A stretch of DNA of 64,000 nt from Sympetrum striolatum (Eukaryota > Arthropoda > Insecta > Odonata > Libellulidae). The notes under the pieces are model-generated. The model made no database searches. It was given only the letters and a program-made list of their open reading frames with translations, and was not told the DNA's origin. A program made the translations under genes and the position numbers. Below are positions 1 to 10,899 of the stretch, piece by piece (position 1 is the stretch's first letter; each line of letters starts with the position of its first letter). Where the stretch lies: contig OX388345.1 of assembly GCA_947579665.1 (NCBI GenBank), forward strand, positions 30,843,849 to 30,907,848, in the 5' to 3' direction.

Positions 1-340
1 GTGACAGTGATTGACTTCAACACTCATCTTTTTTTTAACTTCATTATTTTAAGAGCAAAAATGTTTTGCTACGATTATTTTAGAACTGAAAATTCTATTA
101 CATTCCGCGGATAAAGAAAATATTGTAACAAATTTCTCTACAACCTAATACATTATGTCTAACTTTCTTTTACCTAACATTATTAGTAAGGTATTGTAAA
201 ATGTGTATACTATGGTAATACTATAAGAAACTCCTTTATAAATAAAATTAATTTCTCCATTTGCGTTGGTAAAATCGTTCAAATAAAACTTGATTCTTAA
301 GTTAACGAAATATTGATTTCATTTTGCTATCTTTCCGCAA
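1..340. other. AT-rich flank of LINE remnant
   Basis: AT-rich DNA with no open coding frame that I can support. It lies directly upstream of the reverse-transcriptase tail at 341 and may be decayed sequence of the same element, but I see no recognisable RT motif in it. Confidence 0.3.
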
Positions 341-1054
341 ATGTACCTTGCAACATGGATAATATATTTTAAATATGTAAATCATTTTACCACGGATGAG
401 AGACTATACACAAATGTAAAAATTACGACTTACGTATCATATACGATGAATATTCTATATTATTCATTTATTAGAAGTAAGTTAGAATATGCCTCTATTG
501 TTTGGAATCCCAATATAAAGAAATATGTAAATTGTATAGAAAATGTACAGAAGAGATTTCTACGTTATGTACACTATTGTCACACAAAAATTTATCCAAT
601 GTTTGAAAATTATTTGAGTTATGATATTCTTTTGGACATGTATGGATACCAAAGTCTTGAGAAAAGAAGAATTAAAAAGGACTTATTGTATTTATTTGAC
701 TTAATCAATACCGGGGAAAATGTTAACCTAGTGAGTAAAATTAATTTTTATGTACCTAAATTTAATGTAAGGCCAAAGAGGGCATTTTATTTTTAAAAAT
801 GTGAAAACAAAATATTGTGCCAATAATTCAACACTATATAGATTATGCCAAACCTTTAATATGTATTGTCAAGAACTTGATTTGTTTCAATAGAGAAGCC
901 TTTTCTGTTCGCAATTAAACAAAATTATTTTGTAAATTAAGTTTAAAATTCTTCTCTTATATGTATAAGATTGTATTACAATGTATTGTATGTATCAGTG
1001 TTTGCCCTGTAATTTTCTTGTTGGGTGAACTTAAAACACAATAAATAAATAAAT
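341..1054 (+). mobile_element. Non-LTR retrotransposon 3' remnant (RT C-terminal end)
   Basis: The open frame 341-796 encodes 151 residues that resemble the region C-terminal to the reverse-transcriptase catalytic domain of jockey/CR1-type LINEs. The recognisable signature is YYSFIRSKLEYASIVWNP, followed by a V-Q-K-R-F-L-R block and then LEKRRIKKDLLYLF. The catalytic YADD part and all upstream domains are absent, so the copy is 5'-truncated, which is usual for LINEs. The frame stops at 794-796. About 240 bp of AT-rich sequence follows, ending in a short AATA-type repeat near 1040-1054 that looks like the 3' tail. The family call comes from recall of the conserved motif; the exact clade is not determined. 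It is non-functional as it stands. Confidence 0.75.
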
Positions 1055-1847
1055 AGCAAGGCATCATAGAATCATACATGTGTAAATTTCAGTGTCGTGG
1101 CATTACTTCATCCTGATCGTAAGAAGTTCGAATTAGCAAAAACATTTGAATTAACCACCTGAAAATAATGGTATCAGCACATTATATTCTGATTTTTTAT
1201 TTATTTGCTTGTATTATTAAGTTCTTAGTTCCGGATTCAGTTGACTGAGAGTTGCATCAAACATTTTTTTTTCGTGTTGTGACCAGTCCACTTCGGTATG
1301 CTATCCCTCTTTCGGTCTAACGTGTAAGCTCTTTTGAGAGACCCGCAGCATTCACTGCCAAGATCGCACATCGACTTCACCGAGAAACCGCACATGCGGA
1401 AATATTTGCGCAGATTGCAGGATGATGCTATGGAGCCCACGAAGAAAGTCAAACAGGGACCGGAATTGTGAGCTCTTGACCTGCATTTTGTCGCAACAGA
1501 GTATTGAGAAAACTCTACCGAATGGTATAGCCACGGATAGGAAAGAAGTTTTATTTAAAAAGATGACCATGATTTGCGTCAAAGAATTCTGGAAGCATTT
1601 CTCATGGATTATTAGCCTTTTGTAGCCAACTTTGGATTCTTATGAATGATTCTGAATAGGAATTATGGAATTTAACTTAAAAACGTAGGTTTTGAAAATT
1701 CATGGACGAGCAAACCGCGAAAAAAATATACTATACTAAAATAGTCCCCTCATATTAACTCATAAATAATTAATGATAGAAGGTAACATAGACTTTGCAC
1801 AAGAAAGTGTGCGGCTTAACCCAAATTGTACGTGAAGCGAAAAACGG
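1055..1847. other. Intergenic, nothing recognised
   Basis: Several short overlapping open frames occur on both strands around 1237-1625, with no domain, splice logic or codon signal supporting them. I see no gene here. Confidence 0.4.
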
Positions 1848-1969
1848 TGATTTGGCTGGGACTCGAACCCAGGTCTCCACTCCACTGAGCCACGTCCTTC
1901 TCACGTCCTCAGTGGTTATAATGCCAGTCCGGTAAGTTGGAGACCTGGGTTCGAGTCCCTCCCAAGTCA
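1848..1969. repeat. Inverted pair of tRNA-derived (SINE-like) T-arms
   Basis: Two tRNA-like segments face each other. Arm 1 (1848-1878, minus-strand sense) and arm 2 (1939-1969, plus sense) both contain a B-box/T-arm (GACCTGGGTTCGAGTCCC) and are near-perfect reverse complements over about 31 bp. Between them are partial A-box-like pieces (GGCTCAGTGG, CTCAGTGGTTA). Neither half folds into a complete tRNA with matching acceptor ends, so these are tRNA pseudogenes or SINE heads rather than tRNA genes. Confidence 0.65.
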
Positions 1970-4900
1970 TTATTTTTATTTCTAGCATAACATCATAAAT
2001 TATTATTAACGTGTCTATAAACGCCTAGTATAAAATTTAGTAATTGTAAAACGGGAAAAGATGAGGAAAAAAGAACGATTTTAGAACCATCCTCATCCAT
2101 CTTACAATTATAGTCAGCCATTTTAGTTGATAAAATTTATTTAAGATGGCGACAGATGAAGATTGAGCCAGATAGGATAAGAGGAATTTTCCATCTAAAC
2201 GTTATTAGCTCTTTCCCGATGTACATGAGTACTTCACAGTCATTTGTGAATTCAATTTAGGTATGAAATTAGGTATGCTTCGATGAGAGTTTCTTCCTTT
2301 ACATATGATTTACAGGCCCTCGATTACTTTGGTCACTGAAATGATCCATTCACATGTTTCCTTGTTGTACAATTATGATTCCTGATTCCTTCTTTTATTT
2401 ATTTCTTATGCTGTATAATTCTTATGTCCTGAAAGAAATGTTTATGAGTTAAAGGATGCCATCTCCTTATCAGATAGAGTTAATTTCATTTTTGAATTCA
2501 TTGAATGAATTATCGCTTTCATGACCTATGTTTACCAGAAGTTCGGTAGTTAAGAAATCATTTCAATGATCTCCATTGCTTTCACTTATTCTCCCCTGTT
2601 AAACTCAGTTTATAAGATAGATCTCACCTGGGTAAATCCTATAGAGTGCAATTAAGAAAGCTGCTTACATTACCCTACAAGTGGACTCTGAGGGAAACTT
2701 TTCAAGGGGATTTTCTTCCTCTTCGTTCCCCAAAAATTCAATGGAATGGGTTTTCTTCGCCTTCTTTAAAATGCCAAACTTGTACTTTTCTTCAGAACTC
2801 TTTGATAATATTTAGACATCACTCAGTATAGCACCTAATACATCTTGTAACTCAAATATCTTTATTCAAAATCAATCAAATCATTTGATACCGTAAATCC
2901 GTCGCACGTTGCATTTATCGTACGTTAATTACCCGAAGCAAAACAAATCTCGTACTATATACTTTCGAATGTCTTTATACTGAACTTATTAGTGTCTTTG
3001 GACCTGTTGACTTGAGTTGATTATTTAAAATTACTTGGGTGGTCATCATTAATGATGCACCTTTACTAAATAATTCTCATAATTGTTAATATCGTGATTA
3101 GGACCTTAATATTTTTTCCGTTGTTATGTACCGAATCGGAGTAAGTCGGGTACCATCAGGTTAATTTGTGTATCGCAAACGCTCATTTCATTCCTTTATC
3201 TCATGCCTCAGAGGTTGTGCCTATGATTTAAAATATTTTCTAACGATCACATATGCTGCTCAATTTTTCCCAACAATTTTGCTTAAAATAGATCCTTAGA
3301 TACTAATTAAGAATTAATACTATTTTCAGATTAAAAGAGCCAATTTACCTTCCTAAAAAATCTTTTTTGATTCTCCTCATAGATGTAAATGCCTCATTTC
3401 CATAATATTAATATATATTAGCATAATTTCCGTAATTTCCACCTTCAAAAAGTTCCCGTACTCTTTTTTTCCCGCGAAAACGCAGTGCAGGAGAAATGTA
3501 AAATTCTAGTGGTAGATCGGTAGGTAGGTAGGTGGTAGGTTCCCGCTGTACCCATAATATGTGGGGCCATCTGTGGAATTTTTTATTTCCCCTGCTCGGC
3601 GTTTTCGCGAGAAATAATAAGTCCGGGAACTTTTTGAACTTACTAGTATGTTTATTCTATCGTGTTATTACGTTCACGTTCGATGAAAGGAACGGTATGT
3701 CCTTCCTAAATTATTTTAGCTAAGGAAAAACGTTTTTAAATCATGAAACAGCATAAATTAAAAATTATACTATTACTTAATGATTTAATTAATGATAACA
3801 ATTATATTATATAAATTATTATTTATTATTTATAAAAATTTTATAATCAATATGAAATTACAAATTATATTATTAATTATGCATTAAAATTACAACTTCA
3901 CTCTCTATTCAGAGAAGAAGCTCAGGAAAATTCATATATGGCGTGAATATTATCTTTCAAAGAGTCATCTATTGACTCATATTTTAAATCCATAATCCCA
4001 TATCGATAACACATCAATATACCTAAGTTCCGGATTACCTCCTCTTCAACCACGACAAACAAGTCATTTGTTGACTAAAAAAAGTTTCCTTAACGACGGG
4101 CGAATAAAGCTGCGAAGGCGACTCTTCCATTGAGAAGGATGAAAGGAAATCATTTCCGGACATCTGTATTTACCTCTGGCCGTTTCCCAGAGCAAATTAG
4201 TCTTTCCCATCGATCAATCAGAAAGGGATATATTTCTTGGGGTGGGGCAAGGACGGCCGATGGTTAAAAAAAGGCGATTCCGGAGTCGTCTGCAGAATTG
4301 CCTCCTCATGCGTAGTTGAGTCATCTCTTTCGTGTTCGTTCCCATTCCTTTGGGAATTTTTCATAGATGTAGCACCGGAGCCGTAGATCTTTATTGGTTT
4401 CGTGGACATGCTCTGCGCAGAATTCCGGCAGATGACTTCGCAACTTCGTGAAGGATGACTCCAATTAGCTCGTCCCAACAAAAGGTCAGAGATGTCCTGA
4501 AGTTTATGTGCGAATCGATTAAGTGATGGAATTGGAGCTATTTTTCGGAATTACCTCATCTTTATTCATCTCGATTCCGGTATTCAGAATTTTGTTTCTG
4601 AGCTAATATCTGCTTTGACTATATGATACATTCATCGTTTGATTGATATTGGAGAATTATTATTGTTGATTATTGTTATTGTTACAAACGTTATTGTTGT
4701 AAAATTTAAGCCGTCACTTGGTTAAACTCCATTACTGTAATAACTGTTGAAATAACTAAGACGAAACAAAAAATTTCATTTTCATAAAATGTTGGCTTTC
4801 TTAATCAATTCTACAATAACAACTTTTATAGCAATAAAAATATTCAACAATAATACAAATCATTATCTAATAATAATTAAAGGATGAAGATATAATATAT

Positions 4901-7900
4901 TTAAAGCTATTATTACCTCACAAATGAGAATAGTAACCTTAATTATATTGTTATTACATTTTTATTATTATTGCGATTAATTTATTTAATTATGATATAT
5001 TATTATTGTTAATTAAATGTAAATTTTTCAGCAATATGCCTGATCATATGCACCGTGTCACATACTCTGTCTGAAATGAAGAAGAATATGAAAAAACCCC
5101 TATACAACTAATTGGTGAACTAAATTATACATCTGGAGCACCTCTTGATGAGCTAGAATTGGCTCAGGGAGTCTCGAGGGTTCTAACTTTTGTACTGTTT
5201 TGTTTCATAAACCATTTACTGCCGGGTTCGGAACTTAATTTGTATTTTCTTTTTCTCTTTATATCTCATAATTTCTTCTCTCTATGATTAATAAAGATAC
5301 TAATTGTTAAAAAGGATAATTATATTTTAATTTGGGTATTATAATATGTTTTTATTTATATAGGTGTGTCGGTTAAGCTTTTAATTTAAAATTTGAATAT
5401 GATAGAATAACAATATTTGTATATTTTATTTTAATTTTGTATAAGAATGTTTGACATTAGAATGTAAATTTATTTTGTATAATTTTATATAAATTTGGAA
5501 TATGGGATTCAAAAGTCACCATTTCGTCTGATAAAGTCCCTTAATAATAGTAATAATATTATACACTCATTCTATTATAAATTTATGCTTTGACTACTTT
5601 ATACATTAATCCGATGCCTTTTTCAAAGAAGATTTCTTGTTTCATATACTCGTTTCCTCAATCTTCAGGCTAGAGATCTACGTAAGATTGCGGCCGTTTT
5701 CAATGCAGTGGAATTTTAACCTTCCACATTTAACCTCCATCGTGACTCTCATATAGAACCTGGTGCGTCAACGGCTCTGAAATATGTATCCCAATATCCT
5801 GTATTAAGATCCACTTCACTTCTATTCATTTTTTGCCATTATTTATAGAGAGAAATATATAATAAATTCCTTGAATAGAAAGAGATGCTTTCTTAAATAT
5901 TTAAAGTCAGAAATGGATACTTACCTACAACACATAGGTTAAATTCAAATTCCCCATACGTCTGAGAAAGATGCTGTTTGATATGAGGAGGCATCGTATA
6001 CCATTTACATACTTCAGTTATGTCGTTTCGGAAATAGGGCAATTTTAATGTGAAGGAGTTTGAACAAATCGTTAGGGGCTTCAGTGCGATATTTGAGGTT
6101 CATTGAAATATTAAAGGAAAATTATTTCCTCTAGTTATCTCTGAGCGAATTAATAATTGACACATACACATCATATTTCTAAAATAATCTGTTTGTTATA
6201 ATTAAAAAATAGCTTTGTAATTTTAGACAGCATTTATTTTCACTGCCAGTTTCACTTAATCTGTATGTATGTAATACTATTTGTGAGAATCAATCATTGT
6301 GGCACCATAATTAGCAGTAAAAGTTGTACAGGAAAATTCAGAAACATTTAAATGTAAATTATAACTATTTGTTGAAAAAACATTTGTGTTATTTTTGATT
6401 AAATATGCAAATGTTTAGTAATGGAAGAATGGCTGCTGATGGTTATGTCATTAAGATGGTAAATTCACCAAAAAACACCAAAACTGATGGTTTAAAAATT
6501 TCAAAAAATAAAAACCATCAAAATAAGTAGGTCGTCAAAAAAATGGTTTTTGGAGAATTTTCTATCTTAATATGCAACTTTTATTATTATATATGATTTC
6601 TACCCTGATACACCAATACAGGTATGCCGCCAAAGCAGTTTGTTCTTATGAGAGTGGCATAATAGGTCGATGGGAGGAGTATACTCCACCTCTATCTCCG
6701 TTGCATTAACCACTACTTTAGGGGGAAGAACGAAATTAAGTGGTTAAGCCTAGCGAGAGACAGCTGGAACTAAAGACTGAGTGACGTGAGAGGATGGAAA
6801 AGAAAGAAGTCGGAGTTAATTCGTTTGTCTTTTTTTCTTCTTTACCTCACGTCTTGCGCTTTGGCCTCTTTCGGCCCATCTCTTACGGGGCTTGCCCCCC
6901 GCGTGCTCTTTTACTGGAAATCTCTATGTCTTTGGTACCATTCTTGTGTTCTTATGGTGTTCGGACTTTTCATCCATAGCAATTTCACCATTTTTCATAT
7001 CACAATATTAATATTTTCCAAAAATAACCACCACGACAAGCAACTTAGAGTGATGAAAGCAATAATATGCAAACAATAGTTTGAGATTTAAAATAATCGC
7101 ATTCTTGCACAGTTTGAAAGGAATGTTATAAAAATCCTTAGTTTTAAATTTGAAGTAATATTCTGGAAAAATTTTAAATGCCTCACTACAGCAATATTCG
7201 TGTCAGAGGCTATCTACTTATAGTTCCATTCTGCTATCCCCTGATCAAGAAATAAATAATACTTTGTGCCTTTGAGTCTGCTATCAAATCCTTTTGTAAA
7301 TGATGTATGAGTCAAAATCTGCGTTAGATTTTTCATGTGGTCTCCTAAATTTTATTCATTTCTTTCAATAATTATAATTTATATTTTATATAGCCATCTC
7401 TGTGTTGCTTGCATTGATAAATGTAGATATAGCTATAGTCTGGTAAAATCATATCTACTTTCCTTCCTTCTGTTGGCTTGCATCAGCATCATCGTGATTG
7501 TATCTACTATTAACAACAGAATAGTCTTATGTGATTGTTGTTGTTAATACCTACCACTGTAAAAGTCCAGAAAATGGATGTTTGTGGGGTATACGAAATA
7601 AATTTTTAAAAAGAACATTTCCTTAGCTTGCGTTCTATAACTTCAAAGTCAATTAATCGTAGTGCTGCAAAGTACACGAGTTTTAACTACTCGCACGTTT
7701 AAAGTACTTTATGTTTTTTTTAAGTATCTAATAAAAGCGCCTTAGCTCAAGAAAACGTATCCTAAATATTGGTGCTGATGAAACATCTTTTATAAAATTA
7801 CAGCCCATTTACTAAATAAAGACGATCAGATATCTTCATGCTGGATATTCAGATCTCCCGTTAGAGGATGCTCCAGGAAAACACTTCGTCCCGTGCCTCA

Positions 7901-9360
7901 AGGTCGTCTACCTAAGATGTCACTTCAGACCCCTGTAATTCCCGATCCCTGATGCGCATTAAAAAAATTTAAGTCAGCAATTCGAATTAAGCCCACAATA
8001 GCGTGATCGATCCCTATGCCCTTGGGAGCACCTCCGCTCAAAGTACGTTTTAGATTCCTCTTTAAATTGCGCATTTCTATGCCTCCAATAAAGGTGAGAT
8101 GCTTGTGAGAACCCACTATCTGGAAGTTAAAAATCGCAAGTTGCAATTCTTGTTTATTATCCATTAGCCGTGGATGCTTCTTCAGAACCTATAATTACCA
8201 GAAAGAATGCGCTATTTTCCTAAATACGCGAAAATTCCAGTGGGTGATTTGCACAATCCCGCCTTAGATAAACTCCTTTTATTTTATTCAGAGGATTTTA
8301 TCTTATTTGTAATTTACATTGCCAAATTATTTTAGCTCTTATAAAAGCATAGTTGAGTTGATTCAAACTCCTTGATTAAAACAGGATTCCGTCGATTTGA
8401 GAAGAAAAAAGAAGCAAGATCTCTAAGATCGTAGAAACCAAAGTACTCTTTTTGGAAACAGGGAAATATTTAGGAAATTTTCACTTCTTTTTTTAATACT
8501 ATTCGTTGAGAAAAAAAAATAGAAATTATTCGTTCCAATAAATTGACGCAGGTTAAATAAAGGAAACGGAATTTATATTTTAGCGTTTCTCTTAACCTAT
8601 GTAGGTGGGAATTGGCAGTAAAGGGGCTGATGTCAGAATACCAGCCCAAACAAATGAAATGAAAGCAGATTGATCTCATTAATGAAAAGTATTAGGATGA
8701 AAATATTTACCTCTTCAGAATGAATGTATTAGGTTTGAGTGTATCCCGTAAGTCAGCAGTTATATTTATATTAATTCAAAGACAATTTTCTCGAAAATAT
8801 CACTGAAATTCGGTTTCCAAAGGATAGCTTTGTACTTTGTATACGTGTCGATCAAATGACGTCTATTGAAACTTGCAGCCATCTAAAAATATATTACATA
8901 AATTCATTTTGATTAACCTAATACATTTATTTGACTCTAAAACTCTTATTCTGCAATATAACGTAATACTGTTTTAATATTCCCTCAAGCGTCTTTCAAT
9001 AATCAACACTATTTAAGTATACATGGAAGAATTCTTCTAAATGTCTAAATGCATCATCAATGAAGTGCTTCCAAATATGGAAGCAAGGAAACTGACGGTG
9101 AGACTCGTGATTCCAAAGTTTTCCATACGATTGTATGATAAAATTGTAGTAATTTAAATTACGCAGAACCATTTTTTCGAGATGTTTCATAACTTAATTG
9201 GATTTTTCGGAACTGCGTAGAAAAAGTAACTTCTTCCCTATACGTGTTAATTATCTAATTTTAGGTCAAAATGAGCTAGGCGAAGTTGAATTTCCGAGAT
9301 TTTTAAGTCGATAGTGCGCCATGGAAGACAGGGGGTTGAGATGCGCTATTAGAGAATAGA
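1970..9360. other. Intergenic, nothing recognised
   Basis: Long AT-rich stretch. Open frames are short (97 residues or fewer) and show no family similarity, signal peptide plus intron structure, or splice-consistent neighbours. A slightly GC-richer patch at about 6600-6960 could be an old repeat. I see no RNA gene or transposon ends that I can support. Confidence 0.35.
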
Positions 9361-10077
9361 TAATCTAAGCAGTCATCTGCGTTCTTGGGCACGATTCTCC
9401 AAATGCATTTTGTCTCGCACGACCGGAAAAAATAGGACATAGGTATCGCTTATGTAGGCACCCCGGTGACCCACTTGGCTATCCAGTTGTGCGAGACTGC
9501 AATTTCTGCACCCTCCGCAACCCCTGGCCGAAAAAGGGGAGGTGCGGAGGTATTGAACCGTGTCCGCAACGCATGCCCACCTCCCAAAACCAACGTGAAG
9601 ATGGCCCATCCATCGAGAGATTCAACTGGGTCAAGAAGTTGCCATTGACGCTCCTTACCTTCTGAGACCCTCTTACCCTGCCTTATCCCTCCCTCTACGG
9701 AGAGCTCCTTTTTCCCCGGTTTAGATTCAACTGCCCTTAGCTTCTACCGAAAGTATCTCGGAGAAGTTTTTCGTAAGGGTTGAACTTCCCTTGCCACTTT
9801 TGAAGAAACAATTGTACAGTCTTCCAAGGTATTGCTTTGCACTTGAACTAGGGCCACCATCTTTAGAAAACATCTCCATTTCTGGGCAAGAAATTTTAGG
9901 TAAAAACAGATGGTTGGTTTTCTCTATGAGGACCGTGGCGATGATGTGTGCCGCTATCTTGGAGCCTCTTCTCCTTTTTAAAGTTGGCTGTGAAATGGGC
10001 TGAAAATGTCTCGCTTGTCGGCTTAAAGATGCTAAGTACATTATTTCTACCACGTTGAAAACAGCGCCATGGTTCAT
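9361..10077. other. GC-richer unidentified block
   Basis: This segment is clearly less AT-rich than its surroundings. It holds overlapping open frames on both strands, including a 116-residue one on the minus strand at 9727-10077. None shows a recognisable domain. It ends in the short duplication at 9911-10142 and a tRNA-like fragment, so I read it as a diverged repeat cluster rather than a gene. A coding origin cannot be excluded. Confidence 0.3.
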
Positions 10078-10142
10078 ATAAAAAAGCTGGTTGCTTTTAT
10101 GAGGACCGTGGCGGTACTTGGTGCCGCTTTGTCGGAGCCACT
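9911..10142 (+). repeat. Short direct duplication, about 55 bp, two copies
   Basis: Two diverged copies, about 9911-9967 and 10088-10142, share the block ATGAGGACCGTGGCG followed by GTGCCGCT and GGAGCC. They are separated by about 120 bp. The function is unknown; they probably belong to a decayed mobile element. Confidence 0.55.
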
Positions 10143-10175
10143 GACAAGGTATCCCGAAAAATTGGGCGAGGCTTC

Positions 10176-10216
10176 TCCGTGAGATAGCTCAATTGGTGAT
10201 AGCATCCGCTCGGGAA
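10176..10216 (+). repeat. tRNA-like 5' half (SINE head or tRNA pseudogene)
   Basis: GATAGCTCAATTGG resembles a tRNA D-arm/A-box, and the following CATCCGCTCGGGAAGTG resembles an anticodon arm. No B-box or matching acceptor 3' strand follows, so it is not a tRNA gene. It is probably the 5' end of a truncated tRNA-derived SINE. Confidence 0.45.
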
Positions 10217-10648
10217 GTGTCTGATCCGGCTTTCTTCCCCGGTCTTGTTAAACTTTTTCAAATCAATGTAATATCTTCATGTTAAATAAAGATACCCCTG
10301 AAAAACTTACGTGAAAATAATGTAAATCACAGTTTAGGAGGAAAATAAATATAACATAATAAAAAATACATTTCGGTAATATTAGTCAAATTAAACAATC
10401 AAGTTCAATTACGGTAATATTGAACGAATAGCTGAGTAAATCGCGGGGAATCGTTTATTAAGGTACGAGTCGCTTACCCCAGTAATCTGAACATCGATAC
10501 TCAATTACTCTTGTTCCACTGAATAGCTGCTTATAAAGAATTTTCTACATACATGTAAGATTACCTACTTTTCCAATATCTGGTTCATCTTTTGGAATGA
10601 TATTTAGAATCCAGAGAAATAAATAAAACTTCGTATTTTTCCACAAAA

Positions 10649-10698
10649 TATATTTGGACGACTTTTTTCGGCTGCTCGCCATCATCAGGTCAAATATA
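10649..10698 (-). ncRNA. Hammerhead-ribozyme-like core, left foldback arm
   Basis: Reading the minus strand: CTGATGA (10688-10682), a possible stem II GGC/GCC around a 5-nt loop, GAAA (10669-10666), then GTC (10662-10660). Flanking strands TATATTTGAC and GTCCAAATATA can pair as stem I with one bulge. Stem III is poor (A-rich), and an extra T precedes stem II, so this copy is probably degenerate. Type I hammerheads with very short stem III are known in Penelope-like elements. Confidence 0.4.
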
Positions 10699-10805
10699 CA
10701 GGAAAGGAACATCCCTTGTATACCCTTAGAGATTTTAGAGGGGAGGGTGAGGAAATAATCTAAATCTAAAATCTCTAAAGGTATATAAGGGATGTGCCTT
10801 TCCTG

Positions 10806-10855
10806 TATATTTGACCTGATGATGGCTAGCAGCAGAAACTAGTCGTCCAAATATA
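10806..10855 (+). ncRNA. Hammerhead-ribozyme-like core, right foldback arm
   Basis: The core elements are in type I hammerhead order: stem I 5' strand TATATTTGAC (10806-10815), CTGATGA (10816-10822), a weak stem II segment, GAAAC (10835-10839), TA, GTC (10842-10844) and stem I 3' strand GTCCAAATATA (10845-10855). Stem III would be only A-U and C-G closed by a 2-nt loop, the minimal arrangement described for Penelope-type hammerheads. The predicted cut is after C10844. Stem II has mismatches, so activity is uncertain. Confidence 0.45.
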
Positions 10856-10899
10856 TTTTGTGGAAAAATACGTAGTTTTGTTTATTTCTCTAGATGGCT

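Larger units (their letters stand above)
10613..10890. repeat. Large foldback (inverted repeat) element
   Basis: Arms of about 125 bp (10613-10737 and 10766-10890) are strongly complementary around a loop of about 28 bp. The arms carry AGAAATAAA, CCACAAAATATATTTGGACGAC and CAGGAAAGG and their complements. Each arm holds a hammerhead-like core (listed separately) in opposite orientation. I see no coding sequence. It is consistent with two head-to-head copies of a Penelope-type or retrozyme-type terminal segment, or with a foldback MITE. The inverted repeat is plain in the sequence; the class assignment is inference. Confidence 0.75.

Noticed and set aside
1848..1969. True tRNA gene
   Set aside because: Good T-arms occur, but acceptor and anticodon arms are missing or unpaired, and two copies are inverted. 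It is SINE-like.
9727..10077. 116-codon minus-strand ORF as a gene
   Set aside because: It overlaps a local duplication and tRNA-like debris, and no family similarity was recognised.
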